DNA of 64,000 nucleotides from JAFGKK01 sp964521085 (GTDB lineage Bacteria > Chloroflexota > Anaerolineae > Anaerolineales > RBG-16-64-43), in contig CAZFPL010000008.1 in assembly GCA_964521085.1 (NCBI GenBank), positions 1 through 64,000 on the forward strand, written 5' to 3'. Of the stretch, positions 1 to 8,739 are shown piece by piece. The translations under genes and the position numbers were made by a program. Under the pieces are notes generated by a model, which saw only the letters and a list, made by a program, of their open reading frames with translations, ran no database searches and was not told where the DNA came from. Position 1 is the first letter of the stretch; each line of letters starts with the position of its first letter.

Positions 1-2440
1 TTGTGTCTCCGGATGTTTCCACGTTTTCATCGGCAAGCCAGCACTGCGTCTGAGTCCCCGGGACCTGCACCTGCCACCAGGTCCGATTCTGATTCCGGCC
101 GACGATCGGGACATTCAATCCCTGCGGCATACTGGTTACGATGTCGTAATCAGTGCTTGGCCCGCGCCGGCAGTTGGTATTCTGCCTCAGCGTGGCGGTT
201 GGGATGGATTGAGTCTCGGTGGCGGTGGGAGTGGCCGTCGTCGTCGCTGTCGCAGTGGAACGCACAGGCTCCGGATCTGCGATGATGAACATGCGTTGAG
301 TGCTGTCCTGGCAGAGGGGTTCCCAGACGGTAAGGCCGGTCTGTGAACGCTCGCCGGAGAACCTCCAGAAGTAATATCCTTTCTGATTGAGATCGAAGCC
401 CAAATCGGAAAGGCGGATGGCATTCGAAGCCATCCCTTTGCGGACGATGGTCTTGTCGGGGCCGATGACCTCGATGAACCAGCGGGTTTGATGTCCGGGG
501 GGATCAGGTTGGGGTGATAGTTCAAACAGAACCTCGGTACCCGGTTCGAAAACCTTGCTGTCTTCGGGTTGGATCAGGGATGGATCGAGGAATTGTCCAC
601 AGGCGGATTGTGCGGGATGCTGGCCGCCTTGTTGTTCCAGCGGCTGCTCCATCTGTACGAAGGGCAGGGCCAGGATACCGGTTGCGATCCCGGCGCCGAG
701 CAGCCCGCCAAGGAAAACCAAACCGATCCGCGCGAGTGATCCTCTCAGCCGCCGCCGCGACAGGAATGTGATGACAAGCATCAATCCACTCCCGGCGCCC
801 GCGCCGCCGAGGATCCATGCCCAGGTCGTCCACGCAGAAATCTTCGCGCACAAACCGGCGCCGGCATTGCGGGAGAACTCCGAAGTATTCCCGAATGTGT
901 CGGTGGCCGTGGCTGTAAGCTGTTTGCAGGCTCCGATATCGGAAAAACGGATCATGAAGGTGCCGTCGCTCAACGCGTTTGCGGAGGTAAGATACGTCTT
1001 CCCTTCGCCGTATCCGCTGGGATCGGGATCGGCCAGGAAGAGCTCAATCCGGCAACCCGGGCAAGCCGTGCCGGATGCATAGAGGCTGGCGGCGCCGGTG
1101 ATCACGGGAGAGGCAATCCCCCGGTTGACGTAGTCCGAGAGGAAGGATATTCCCAATCCGCCGTTGGAAAATATGCTGTTCTGCGTGATGGTGATCTTGG
1201 TTCCTTCGTCCGATGCGGGCCCGGAGAAGATGGAGATGCCGTCCCCTCCGTTCCGGGTGATGACGTTGTTCTCGATGGAGAAGTTTTGAGCCTGGTCGAT
1301 ATTAATCCCGGCCGCGGTGTTGAAGGCGATCAGGTTCTGGACGCTCGGAAGGGTGCCGCCTCCGATTATTGAACCTTCGCCGCGGCATGAAAAATCAATT
1401 CCGACGTTATTCGGAATCGGAAGCGAACCGGACGCGTCGGTCCCGATTTTATTTCCGCGGATGATAAGCATATCGCTGCAAGAGTAGATCCCCGTTCCGT
1501 TTCCTGAAATCAGGTTCCCTGAACCAGGCTCATCCCCCCCAATGGCATTGTTATGGCTGCTGATCACGTGAATGCCCTGAAGCGAATTGGGCACTGCGGC
1601 GGTTCCTTCCGCATTGGTGCCGATATAATTATTCATTATGGAATTGCTGTCGGCATTCATATGAATATAGATGCCCGTGTAGTGGCCCGAAATGACATTG
1701 CGGTTTTCCGGACCTTCTCCTCCGATGTGGTTTCCATCGGAAAATATTTCGATGCCGATTACTTGATCGCCGAGCTTGGCTGTTCCGGCGAGATTAAGGC
1801 CGATCCAATTTCCAAGGATGGTTTGATGATCGCTATATATTTGTATCCCGACTTCGTTGCCCGAAATCAGATTTTCTCTGACCATGTTGTCCGAACCGGT
1901 CGAATAGAATCTGATGCCGGCTTGATTTCCGCGGGCGTTTCCTGTTGGTTCCACCCCGATATAGTTTCCCTCGATTCGATTTCGGTTGCCATCCACATAG
2001 ATGCCGTCGACCGTCTCGGTTCCGACGATGCTCAACCCACGGATGACGTTATCATCGGTAGCAAGGACCAATCCAGCGCCGCGTTCCAGCGCGCGGAAAT
2101 CGAGAACGACGAGAGGAACTCCTCCGAAGTAAGGGGAGCGGGTGCCGTCCAAGGTGGTCCCATTATCGAGAAGAGGAGGTAACGGGGTCTCCAAGAATAT
2201 GGTGTGAACGCCTCCTTCTCCGAAGAGAAAGATGATCTCGTCCGGCCCGGGATTGGCATTGGCCGCCTGGATCGCTTCACGGAGAGAACAATGCCGGGTG
2301 TCGCACAAGCCATCGTCGATGTCGACCGTTGTATTTACGACCAGTGTGGATGCGCGGGCATGGATGGGGGGAGAAAGCCACCATAGGAGCATCCCGATCC
2401 CCAAAAACGCGAACAATTTTTGGAAATGATTTTTTACCAT
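1..2440 (-). CDS. CSLREAI-type beta-helix surface protein with SH3b tail (3' end cut by window edge)
   Basis: The frame is open from an ATG at 2440 to the left edge, giving 813 residues with no stop. GGGAG lies just upstream of the ATG. An N-terminal signal segment (about residues 1-30) is followed by a CSLREAI motif near residue 50, a signature of secreted beta-helix proteins. Residues ~55-480 are irregular right-handed beta-helix repeats rich in 'ISGN' and 'IGT' turns. A CPGC-containing module follows, then two hydrophobic helices (~530-555 and ~565-595), an Ig-like stretch and a threonine-rich linker. The last ~75 residues are an SH3b domain. Residues ~740-813 match the C-terminus of the next gene (2485-5466) almost line for line, so about 37 residues are probably missing off the edge. 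The gene is a paralogue of that neighbour. Substrate or ligand is unknown; a surface or extracellular binding role is inferred. Confidence 0.85.
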   Translation of the reverse strand, partial: MVKNHFQKLFAFLGIGMLLWWLSPPIHARASTLVVNTTVDIDDGLCDTRHCSLREAIQAANANPGPDEIIFLFGEGGVHTIFLETPLPPLLDNGTTLDGTRSPYFGGVPLVVLDFRALERGAGLVLATDDNVIRGLSIVGTETVDGIYVDGNRNRIEGNYIGVEPTGNARGNQAGIRFYSTGSDNMVRENLISGNEVGIQIYSDHQTILGNWIGLNLAGTAKLGDQVIGIEIFSDGNHIGGEGPENRNVISGHYTGIYIHMNADSNSIMNNYIGTNAEGTAAVPNSLQGIHVISSHNNAIGGDEPGSGNLISGNGTGIYSCSDMLIIRGNKIGTDASGSLPIPNNVGIDFSCRGEGSIIGGGTLPSVQNLIAFNTAAGINIDQAQNFSIENNVITRNGGDGISIFSGPASDEGTKITITQNSIFSNGGLGISFLSDYVNRGIASPVITGAASLYASGTACPGCRIELFLADPDPSGYGEGKTYLTSANALSDGTFMIRFSDIGACKQLTATATDTFGNTSEFSRNAGAGLCAKISAWTTWAWILGGAGAGSGLMLVITFLSRRRLRGSLARIGLVFLGGLLGAGIATGILALPFVQMEQPLEQQGGQHPAQSACGQFLDPSLIQPEDSKVFEPGTEVLFELSPQPDPPGHQTRWFIEVIGPDKTIVRKGMASNAIRLSDLGFDLNQKGYYFWRFSGERSQTGLTVWEPLCQDSTQRMFIIADPEPVRSTATATTTATPTATETQSIPTATLRQNTNCRRGPSTDYDIVTSMPQGLNVPIVGRNQNRTWWQVQVPGTQTQCWLADENVETSGDT

Positions 2441-2484
2441 GGCTTTCTCCCAACTGTTCCGCCGATGACGTTCAGGCCATGCCA

Positions 2485-5466
2485 TCACGGCGTACACGAC
2501 CCTCCCGGCTGGGCGCCCTGCGGGCAGGGGGCGACACATTTGTCGGGTCCCTGGTTCTGCTTCACCCAGCAAGCGAACGGTTCCACTTCGACCACTGGTA
2601 CTTGGTTTGTGTCTCCGGATGTTTCCACGTTTTCATCGGCAAGCCAGCACTGCGTCTGAGTGCCCGGTACCTGAACCTGCCACCAACTGCTGTTCTGATT
2701 TCGCCCGACGATGGGCACATTCGATCCGTTGGGGATGGTGGTCACCGCGTCATATTCGGTTCCCGGACCGCGGCGGCAGATACCGTTCTGCCGCAGCGTG
2801 GCGGTCGGCGCGGAGAGAGTCGGGGTGACAGTCTGAGTGGCGGTTGCGGTTGCGTCTGGCGCGACCGTCTCCGTTGCGGCGGGTTGAACAGGATGCGGCG
2901 AGGCGATTTGGAACATGCGTTGGATTGTATCGGTGCAGAGGGGCGTCCAGAGCATAGATCCGTTCTGTGAACGTTCGCCCTTAAGGGTCCAGAAATAAAC
3001 TCCGGTCTGTTTGGGATCAAATCCCACCTCGGAAAGGCTGATGGAATTCGAGGTCAGTTCCTTGCTGATGATGTGGTTGCCGGGTCCGGTTACATCGAGG
3101 AACCAGCGCGTTTGCATTCCGGGCGGATCAGGTTGCGGCGACAGTTCAAAGAGCACGTCGGTGCCCGGGGAGAATATTGTTCCCTCCTCGGGGAAAAGTG
3201 TGGCCGCATCAATAAACTGCCCGCACGACGGCGAGGCCGGGGGAGCTTGCTCCCCCCTGTTCCAGTCGATTTGGACGACGGGCAGAGCAAGCAGACCGAT
3301 GGCGATGATTGCGCCGAGAAGGCCGCCGGCGAGTCCCGGTACAAGCAGGGAGAAACCGGAAGGGGAACCCGGTCTGCGGGCAATAACGAGTACGAGGGAA
3401 AGTACGCTCCCGCCCGCCGCCCAGAGGATGATCCAGATCCAAACCAGAAGCGTAGGAGGCCGAATGCACACCCCCGCGGAAAACGACCTGGAAAACGTGG
3501 AGGTATTAAGATAAGCGCCGGTCGCCGTTGCCGTAAGCGTGTCGCACCGATCGAGCGTCCGCCCGAGGTCGGCCCGGAAGACGCCGCTTGAAAAGGCGTC
3601 GATTGAGGTCAGGAAGGTTTGGCCTTCCCCGAAACCGCTGGGATCGCGGTCGGAAAGGAAGATCTCGATGTGGCAGCCCGGGCAGGAGGTTCCTTCCACG
3701 GTTGTGCCGGTTACGGCGGTGATGACCGGCGGCTCGATCCCGTCATTGATTGCGGATGACTGAAATTGAATCCCCAACCCGCCGTTGTGGTATATGCTGT
3801 TTTCCATGAACAAATTGTGAACGGAGCTCCCGGATGACGTCGTCTCCAGAAAGATGCCGTCCATGCCGTTGGAGTGAACGGTGTTGTGCAAGATGCGCAT
3901 GTTGCTGGAATCCTGCATATGGATGCCGTAGGATGTGTTAAAGGCAATCGGGTTGTTGTCATGAATCTGAAGTTCCCGCTGAATACCCACCACCCGGATC
4001 CCCACATTGTTGGGGATGCCCGCTGTGCCGGCCGCGTCGGTGCCGATGCGGTTGTTTCGAATCGAATTACTCTCCGCTTCGATCCAGATTCCGATGCCGT
4101 TACCCGAGATCAGGTTGCCGGCTTCCGGACTCCCGATGTCGTTCAGAGGCGTCAGGATTTTTAATCCAATTTCGTTTGGAACGACGGTCGCACCGGATAG
4201 ATCGGTGCCGAGGATGTTCCCAAAAATATCGGCCGATCCGGCTTCGTCCTCGAGCGAGATGCCGATCCCGTTGCCGGAGATGAGGTTCCCCTCGTCCCGG
4301 CCGTAGCCGCCGATTAACAGTTCACGGCCGTGCTCGCTGAAGATGCCGTATCCCTGTCTACCCAAAGCCCTGTTCCCGGCCGCGTTGGTCCCGATCCGGT
4401 TGCCCCGGATGATGGACCGGTCGGTATCGGCTCGGATCCCATATTCGTTGCCGGAGATGAGGTTGCCTTCGACGACCGCCCGCGGTGATTCCCGGCACAT
4501 CCCGTCGGGATAAGCGTCACAGCGGTTCGCCGCCAGATTGATTCCGATGTAATTGGGGATTACGGCGTCTCCCGCGGCGTTGGTGCCGATGTAATTATTC
4601 TGAATAACGGCGCCAAAATCGGCATCGATCCCCTCTCCATAATTACTGAAGCCCGAAATGACGTTCCGTTCCGCGGGCGACGAGCCGCCGATGATCAGAC
4701 TGTTCACGGATCCGTAAGCGATGATGCCGAATCCCCTGGAATCTTCCGCGGCCCGGCTGCCCGTCGGGTCGGTCCCGATGAGATTTCCAAGAATCATGTG
4801 CCTAACACCCTCGCGGACCTGGATCCCAGTTCCATTGCCGGAAATGACGTTGTCGATGACATATTGGCTTTCACCGTCAAGCCAGATGCCGTCGCTGTTG
4901 CCCTGGACGCTTCCATCCGGAGCCAGGCCGATGAAATTCTTTTCGATGGTGTTGTTCGCGCCGTATACGTCGATCGCGCAGGCCGCATATCCTCCCGTAA
5001 AATTTATCAAACTCAATCCCCGTATGATGTTCCCATTGGAATTGATGGCGATCGCTACGATCAACTCCGCCGGACCGCCGTCCAAGACGATGACGGGCGT
5101 TCCGCGGGCGTTCAATCCCGAGCCGTAAACCAGATTGTTGACATATCCGGGCTGGGAATCCCCCGCAATCGTGGTGCCGCCGTCGCGGAGCGTGGGAAGC
5201 ATCCCCGCCAGATGGATCGTATAGGGACCGGATCCGGGGATATTGAAATTGATGACGTCCGGTCCGTCGTGGGTGTTGGCCAGTTCGATGGCTGCCCGGA
5301 GCGTACAGTGAGCCGCCGTACAGCGGCTGTCGATGTAACTGTCGGAATCGTCAATGGAATTGACCGTGTAGGTGACGGCGCGGACGGGCGAGGGCGATGC
5401 CAACATGCCGGTCACAATCCCGAGAATAATGAAGGGCATTGCGATTCGAAAGAGTCTGGTCTTCAT
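2485..5466 (-). CDS. CSLREAI-type beta-helix surface protein with SH3b and Cys-rich C-terminal tail
   Basis: 993 residues. An in-frame start 27 bases upstream exists, but the ATG at 5466 has AAGGAG at good spacing and begins a normal signal peptide (MKTRLFRIAMPF). A CTLRAAI variant of the CSLREAI motif lies near residue 50. A long parallel beta-helix follows to ~580, then a CPGC module. Two hydrophobic helices sit at ~672-700 and ~710-735 and would hold the protein in the membrane with both flanks outside. An Ig-like segment, a Thr/Pro linker (~860-888) and an SH3b domain (~890-955) come next. The last ~35 residues contain KCVAPCPxGAQPGGxCxP. It is the second of five tandem genes sharing this ending. 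Known family members are secreted or surface proteins; the ligand is not predictable. Confidence 0.88.
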   Translation of the reverse strand: MKTRLFRIAMPFIILGIVTGMLASPSPVRAVTYTVNSIDDSDSYIDSRCTAAHCTLRAAIELANTHDGPDVINFNIPGSGPYTIHLAGMLPTLRDGGTTIAGDSQPGYVNNLVYGSGLNARGTPVIVLDGGPAELIVAIAINSNGNIIRGLSLINFTGGYAACAIDVYGANNTIEKNFIGLAPDGSVQGNSDGIWLDGESQYVIDNVISGNGTGIQVREGVRHMILGNLIGTDPTGSRAAEDSRGFGIIAYGSVNSLIIGGSSPAERNVISGFSNYGEGIDADFGAVIQNNYIGTNAAGDAVIPNYIGINLAANRCDAYPDGMCRESPRAVVEGNLISGNEYGIRADTDRSIIRGNRIGTNAAGNRALGRQGYGIFSEHGRELLIGGYGRDEGNLISGNGIGISLEDEAGSADIFGNILGTDLSGATVVPNEIGLKILTPLNDIGSPEAGNLISGNGIGIWIEAESNSIRNNRIGTDAAGTAGIPNNVGIRVVGIQRELQIHDNNPIAFNTSYGIHMQDSSNMRILHNTVHSNGMDGIFLETTSSGSSVHNLFMENSIYHNGGLGIQFQSSAINDGIEPPVITAVTGTTVEGTSCPGCHIEIFLSDRDPSGFGEGQTFLTSIDAFSSGVFRADLGRTLDRCDTLTATATGAYLNTSTFSRSFSAGVCIRPPTLLVWIWIILWAAGGSVLSLVLVIARRPGSPSGFSLLVPGLAGGLLGAIIAIGLLALPVVQIDWNRGEQAPPASPSCGQFIDAATLFPEEGTIFSPGTDVLFELSPQPDPPGMQTRWFLDVTGPGNHIISKELTSNSISLSEVGFDPKQTGVYFWTLKGERSQNGSMLWTPLCTDTIQRMFQIASPHPVQPAATETVAPDATATATQTVTPTLSAPTATLRQNGICRRGPGTEYDAVTTIPNGSNVPIVGRNQNSSWWQVQVPGTQTQCWLADENVETSGDTNQVPVVEVEPFACWVKQNQGPDKCVAPCPQGAQPGGSCTP

Positions 5467-5537
5467 CGTCCCGTCTCCTTGGCACTTGCCCAAAGCGCGT
5501 TTGCTTGTCCGCTTCGGACTGTAATTGCTGAGACCAC

Positions 5538-5632
5538 GGATTACACGGATGGAACTCTTTGGGCTTATTCCTTTGCTGAATTGGGTCTATCCGTGTAATC
5601 CATATCTCTTTATCCGTGTCATCCGTGATTTA
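5538..5632. repeat. Dispersed palindromic repeat, family A, copy 1
   Basis: GGATTACACGGAT (5538-5550) and ATCCGTGTAATCC (5589-5601) are perfect 13-base inverted arms. Further degenerate 'ATCCGTG' copies follow up to 5627. The element runs directly into the TAA stop codon (5630-5632) of the minus-strand gene that ends here. A second member of the family abuts the stop of the gene ending at 8737. Confidence 0.8.
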
Positions 5633-7231
5633 CGGTTCGCATGCGCCTCCCGGCTGGGCGCCTTGCGGGCAGGGGGCCACACACTTATCGGGTCCTTGCT
5701 GTTGTTTCACCCAGCAGCCGAGTGGTTCGGCTTCGACGATCGGCACTTTACTAGTATCGCCGGACGTCTCTACATTTTCTCCTGCCACCCAGCATTGGGT
5801 CTGGCCTCCCGGGACTTGCACCTGCCACCAGGTGCGGTCTGGGTTTCGTCCGACAATTGGCACGGTCGATCCCTTCGGCAGATTAGTCACAACGTCGTAT
5901 CCAGTGTCCGGTCCGCGACGGCAGTTGGCGTTCTGCAGGAGGGTGGCGGTGGGCACTGTCGGGGTGACATCGGGCGGCGGCACGGTAACCAAAGGACCGA
6001 GGTCGGTTGGACAGATTCCGCCGGTCTGGTTGACGATGAAAGAATAGGCATCCGAGTAAGGTCCGTCTGCGTCTCCGGGCAGTTCTGCCTTTACCCTCCA
6101 ATAGAACCGTTCGCACTCGCGCTCTCCCGTCTCCCCGGGCAGTCGGAGGTTTACACTTTCCTGAAATTGTGAGTAATTAATTTCACGGGTGAGGACAACA
6201 AGGGTGTCATCGGCCGAAAAATCCGGATTGCGGGAAACCTCCAGTTTATATCCCCCGGGCGCCAGACAGGGTGTGGGATCGTTCCACCCCAGGCCAACCG
6301 CGATCCTGCCGTCGGTTTCCATCCATATTCTGGCCACTTCTCCGTCTGCGGGGAACAATGGGATCGGGGCAAGAAAGGAGGTCGGGTCACTGGTACTGAC
6401 CGAACAGATCGGGCCGATGAAGTACCCCGCCGTCTCCGACGTCTCCGGGGGGGCATACTCGCTGAAGGCTTTCACGCGCCATTCATAGAATGTTCCAGGC
6501 GTGAGCGCATCCGGAGGAGTCCAGGATCTCAGCGAACCGTCGATATTTTCTTCGAAAAGTATCCGGGAAGTCGACTCGGATGTTAAAAGCTGTATTTGGA
6601 AGTGATCGGGCTTGCAGCGACCCGGATAATCCCATACATGAGTGGGTGCAAGGTTGCTCACCACCTCGTATTCTCCGGGCCAGAACGGGATGGGAGCCAC
6701 CAGGTCGTCTTCCAATCCGCAGGTTAGAAGGGTCGCGCAGTATATGACCGGCCGGCCGAGCAGATAACCGTCCGGGTAGGCAGAAGTGTTTTCGCTATTG
6801 TCGGTCGCAAAGACTTGAAATTCTATATTTCCGTTTTGCGTGCCGAGTTCAGTGCCGGCTTCGCTGCCCACGTTGATCAGGAAGCCAAACTGGCTGCCCA
6901 TGCCCTCAAAGGTGCCGGAAACGGTATGCCAGTCGCCGACATAACCTTCCTCGCCCTGGTAGCGATACCGGACGTGGGTTTCCGAAATACGGGATGGATC
7001 CGGGTCCATGCCGGTATCCGATGGATCGAGAATCCTCGCGCCGATGTGCAATTGATTCTCGCCGCAGCCTGCGGGATAAAATACCACATCTTCGAGCGCC
7101 ACGACGCCGTTTATTTCCGGCGGCGTGGTGTCCGTCGGCGTTGGGATGCAAGCACCAAGCAGGATGCTCAACAATGAGAATACCGCAAGGAGCTGTGAAA
7201 ACCGGTTGGATAGTTCAGGTTTTGATTTCAT
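5630..7231 (-). CDS. Lipoprotein with fibronectin-like repeats and SH3b/Cys-rich tail
   Basis: 533 residues. The ATG at 7231 is preceded by GGAGG. The N-terminus is a lipoprotein signal with Cys28 in an LLGAC lipobox, so the mature protein should be a membrane-anchored surface lipoprotein. The body has two or three beta-sandwich-like segments of the type 'P...W.DP..C.P..Y.LEVS.....YYWRV', resembling fibronectin III or Ig modules (roughly residues 150-270 and 290-400). An SH3b domain (~428-500) and the shared tail end the protein. The tail is highly similar in DNA as well as protein to those of the genes at 7339 and 8737, so it was probably exchanged or duplicated recently. No enzymatic motif was seen. 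Confidence 0.85.
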   Translation of the reverse strand: MKSKPELSNRFSQLLAVFSLLSILLGACIPTPTDTTPPEINGVVALEDVVFYPAGCGENQLHIGARILDPSDTGMDPDPSRISETHVRYRYQGEEGYVGDWHTVSGTFEGMGSQFGFLINVGSEAGTELGTQNGNIEFQVFATDNSENTSAYPDGYLLGRPVIYCATLLTCGLEDDLVAPIPFWPGEYEVVSNLAPTHVWDYPGRCKPDHFQIQLLTSESTSRILFEENIDGSLRSWTPPDALTPGTFYEWRVKAFSEYAPPETSETAGYFIGPICSVSTSDPTSFLAPIPLFPADGEVARIWMETDGRIAVGLGWNDPTPCLAPGGYKLEVSRNPDFSADDTLVVLTREINYSQFQESVNLRLPGETGERECERFYWRVKAELPGDADGPYSDAYSFIVNQTGGICPTDLGPLVTVPPPDVTPTVPTATLLQNANCRRGPDTGYDVVTNLPKGSTVPIVGRNPDRTWWQVQVPGGQTQCWVAGENVETSGDTSKVPIVEAEPLGCWVKQQQGPDKCVAPCPQGAQPGGACEP

Positions 7232-7338
7232 CTTGCCTCCATGTATCCATCGACCGCACTCAAAACTCGGACGATAGATCGGGTTGTACGTTCATCTCGT
7301 CTCCTGCATATCGCCATCTAGAAAGCGGCCCAAGGAAT

Positions 7339-8547
7339 TCACGGTTCGCACGCTCCTCCCGGCTGGGCGCCTTCCGGGCAGGGGGCTACGCACTTATCGG
7401 GCCCCTGCTGCTGCTTCACCCAACAACCGAGCGGCTCTGCTTCAACGATCGGTACCTTGCTCAGGTCGCCGGACGTCTCGACATTTTCTCCTGCCACCCA
7501 GCATTGGGTCTGGCCTCCCGGAACCTGCACCTGCCACCAGGTTTTCTCTGGATTGCGTCCGACGATTGGCACGATCAATCCCTTTGGCAGATTGGTTACG
7601 ACGCTGTAATCGGTGCCCGCCCCGCGGCGGCAATTGGCGTTCTGCAGCAGCGTGGCGGTCGGCGGAGAAGCGGTCGGGGTGATGCCGGGAGTCGCGGTGG
7701 CCGTCGGTTCCAGGTGGGGAGACGGGCCGGGAATCGGAGGCCACAGGCATTCGCGTCGGATGTCGGTCCACATGTATCGCGGAGCCGACCACGGCCCGTC
7801 GTCGTCCGTCCCGGGCAGGTTCACCCGGACTCTCCAGTAGTAGACGGCGCATTCCTCATACGGAAATAAGTCATCAGAGGTCATGCCGATAAAAGCCATG
7901 TTTGTGATTCCGGATATATTCTTCGTGTATACCGTTGTATCGAAAGCAGGAGAGGTGGAGAATTGAACCGTGTATCCGCCTGCCGGAGTGCAAGGGCTGG
8001 GATCTTCCCATTCAACGGCAAAAAAGCCGCTGGTAAGGTGATACGCGTCGGGAGGGTTGAGCAGGATGGGCGGGAGAAGTCCGCCGGAGCCCTCGCATTG
8101 CGGGCCGGTATCGAATTGAAATTGATTGAACGTGGCCGGACCTTCGGTCCGTCCGGCTATGGGAACAATCACATAATAATAATGCGACGCCGGTTGAAGC
8201 GGCTGATCGGCCGGCACGGTGAAGCTCGTCACGTTGGACCAGCCTATAACTTCGATATCGAACTCGATATACCAGCGGGTGAAGATCCGGATTTCGTAAT
8301 TCTCCGGACGGCAGTCCGGATCCGGGTAGGTCCAATGCAGCGTGGGCGTGAGGGTATCGATGATTATGTTGCGCGGGTCCGCATCCTCGATCGCCACCAG
8401 CTCCTCGGCGGTGCATATTCTGGAAGGCGTGGCGATCGGCGACGGAGTCGATTCGGGCCTGCAGCCGACGGCCAACAGCATGACCAACGCTGCACAAGGC
8501 CATCGCCGTAAAGTAGTCGAAAGGAATCCCGTCGAATCATTCTTCAT
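7339..8547 (-). CDS. Lipoprotein with fibronectin-like repeats and SH3b/Cys-rich tail
   Basis: 402 residues from the ATG at 8547, which has an excellent AAAGGAGG site; an upstream in-frame start lacks one. Cys29 lies in an LAVGC lipobox. Two beta-sandwich repeats follow ('TLHWTYPDPDC.PENYEIRI' and 'FAVEWEDPSPC.PAGGYTVQF' types), each ending in a '[YS]YY[YW]' strand. A Pro/Thr linker leads to an SH3b domain (~299-370) and the shared Cys-rich end. It is a close sibling of the 5630-7231 product with a shorter body. The predicted location is the outer face of the membrane; the ligand is unknown. Confidence 0.85.
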   Translation of the reverse strand: MKNDSTGFLSTTLRRWPCAALVMLLAVGCRPESTPSPIATPSRICTAEELVAIEDADPRNIIIDTLTPTLHWTYPDPDCRPENYEIRIFTRWYIEFDIEVIGWSNVTSFTVPADQPLQPASHYYYVIVPIAGRTEGPATFNQFQFDTGPQCEGSGGLLPPILLNPPDAYHLTSGFFAVEWEDPSPCTPAGGYTVQFSTSPAFDTTVYTKNISGITNMAFIGMTSDDLFPYEECAVYYWRVRVNLPGTDDDGPWSAPRYMWTDIRRECLWPPIPGPSPHLEPTATATPGITPTASPPTATLLQNANCRRGAGTDYSVVTNLPKGLIVPIVGRNPEKTWWQVQVPGGQTQCWVAGENVETSGDLSKVPIVEAEPLGCWVKQQQGPDKCVAPCPEGAQPGGACEP

Positions 8548-8675
8548 GGATCCTCCTTTGGACACATTCCAAATTGTTCTCCATTCCGGGCGATAACAGA
8601 CGCCCGGATTTGCTTGCAGGCCCAACCCGGCTTTGGAAACCCTCCGCCGGGCCGCGGGTGATACGGATTTAATAT

Positions 8676-8739
8676 GGATTGCACGGATAGATCCGGGATA
8701 ATTATTGAATTGGGATCTATCCGTGCAATCCGTGGTTTA
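8676..8739. repeat. Dispersed palindromic repeat, family A, copy 2
   Basis: GGATTGCACGGATAGATCC (8676-8694) and GGATCTATCCGTGCAATCC (8713-8731) form a perfect 19-base inverted repeat around an 18-base loop. The right edge meets the TAA stop (8737-8739) of the downstream gene, the same arrangement as copy 1. A transcript could form a strong hairpin right after the stop codon. Confidence 0.85.
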
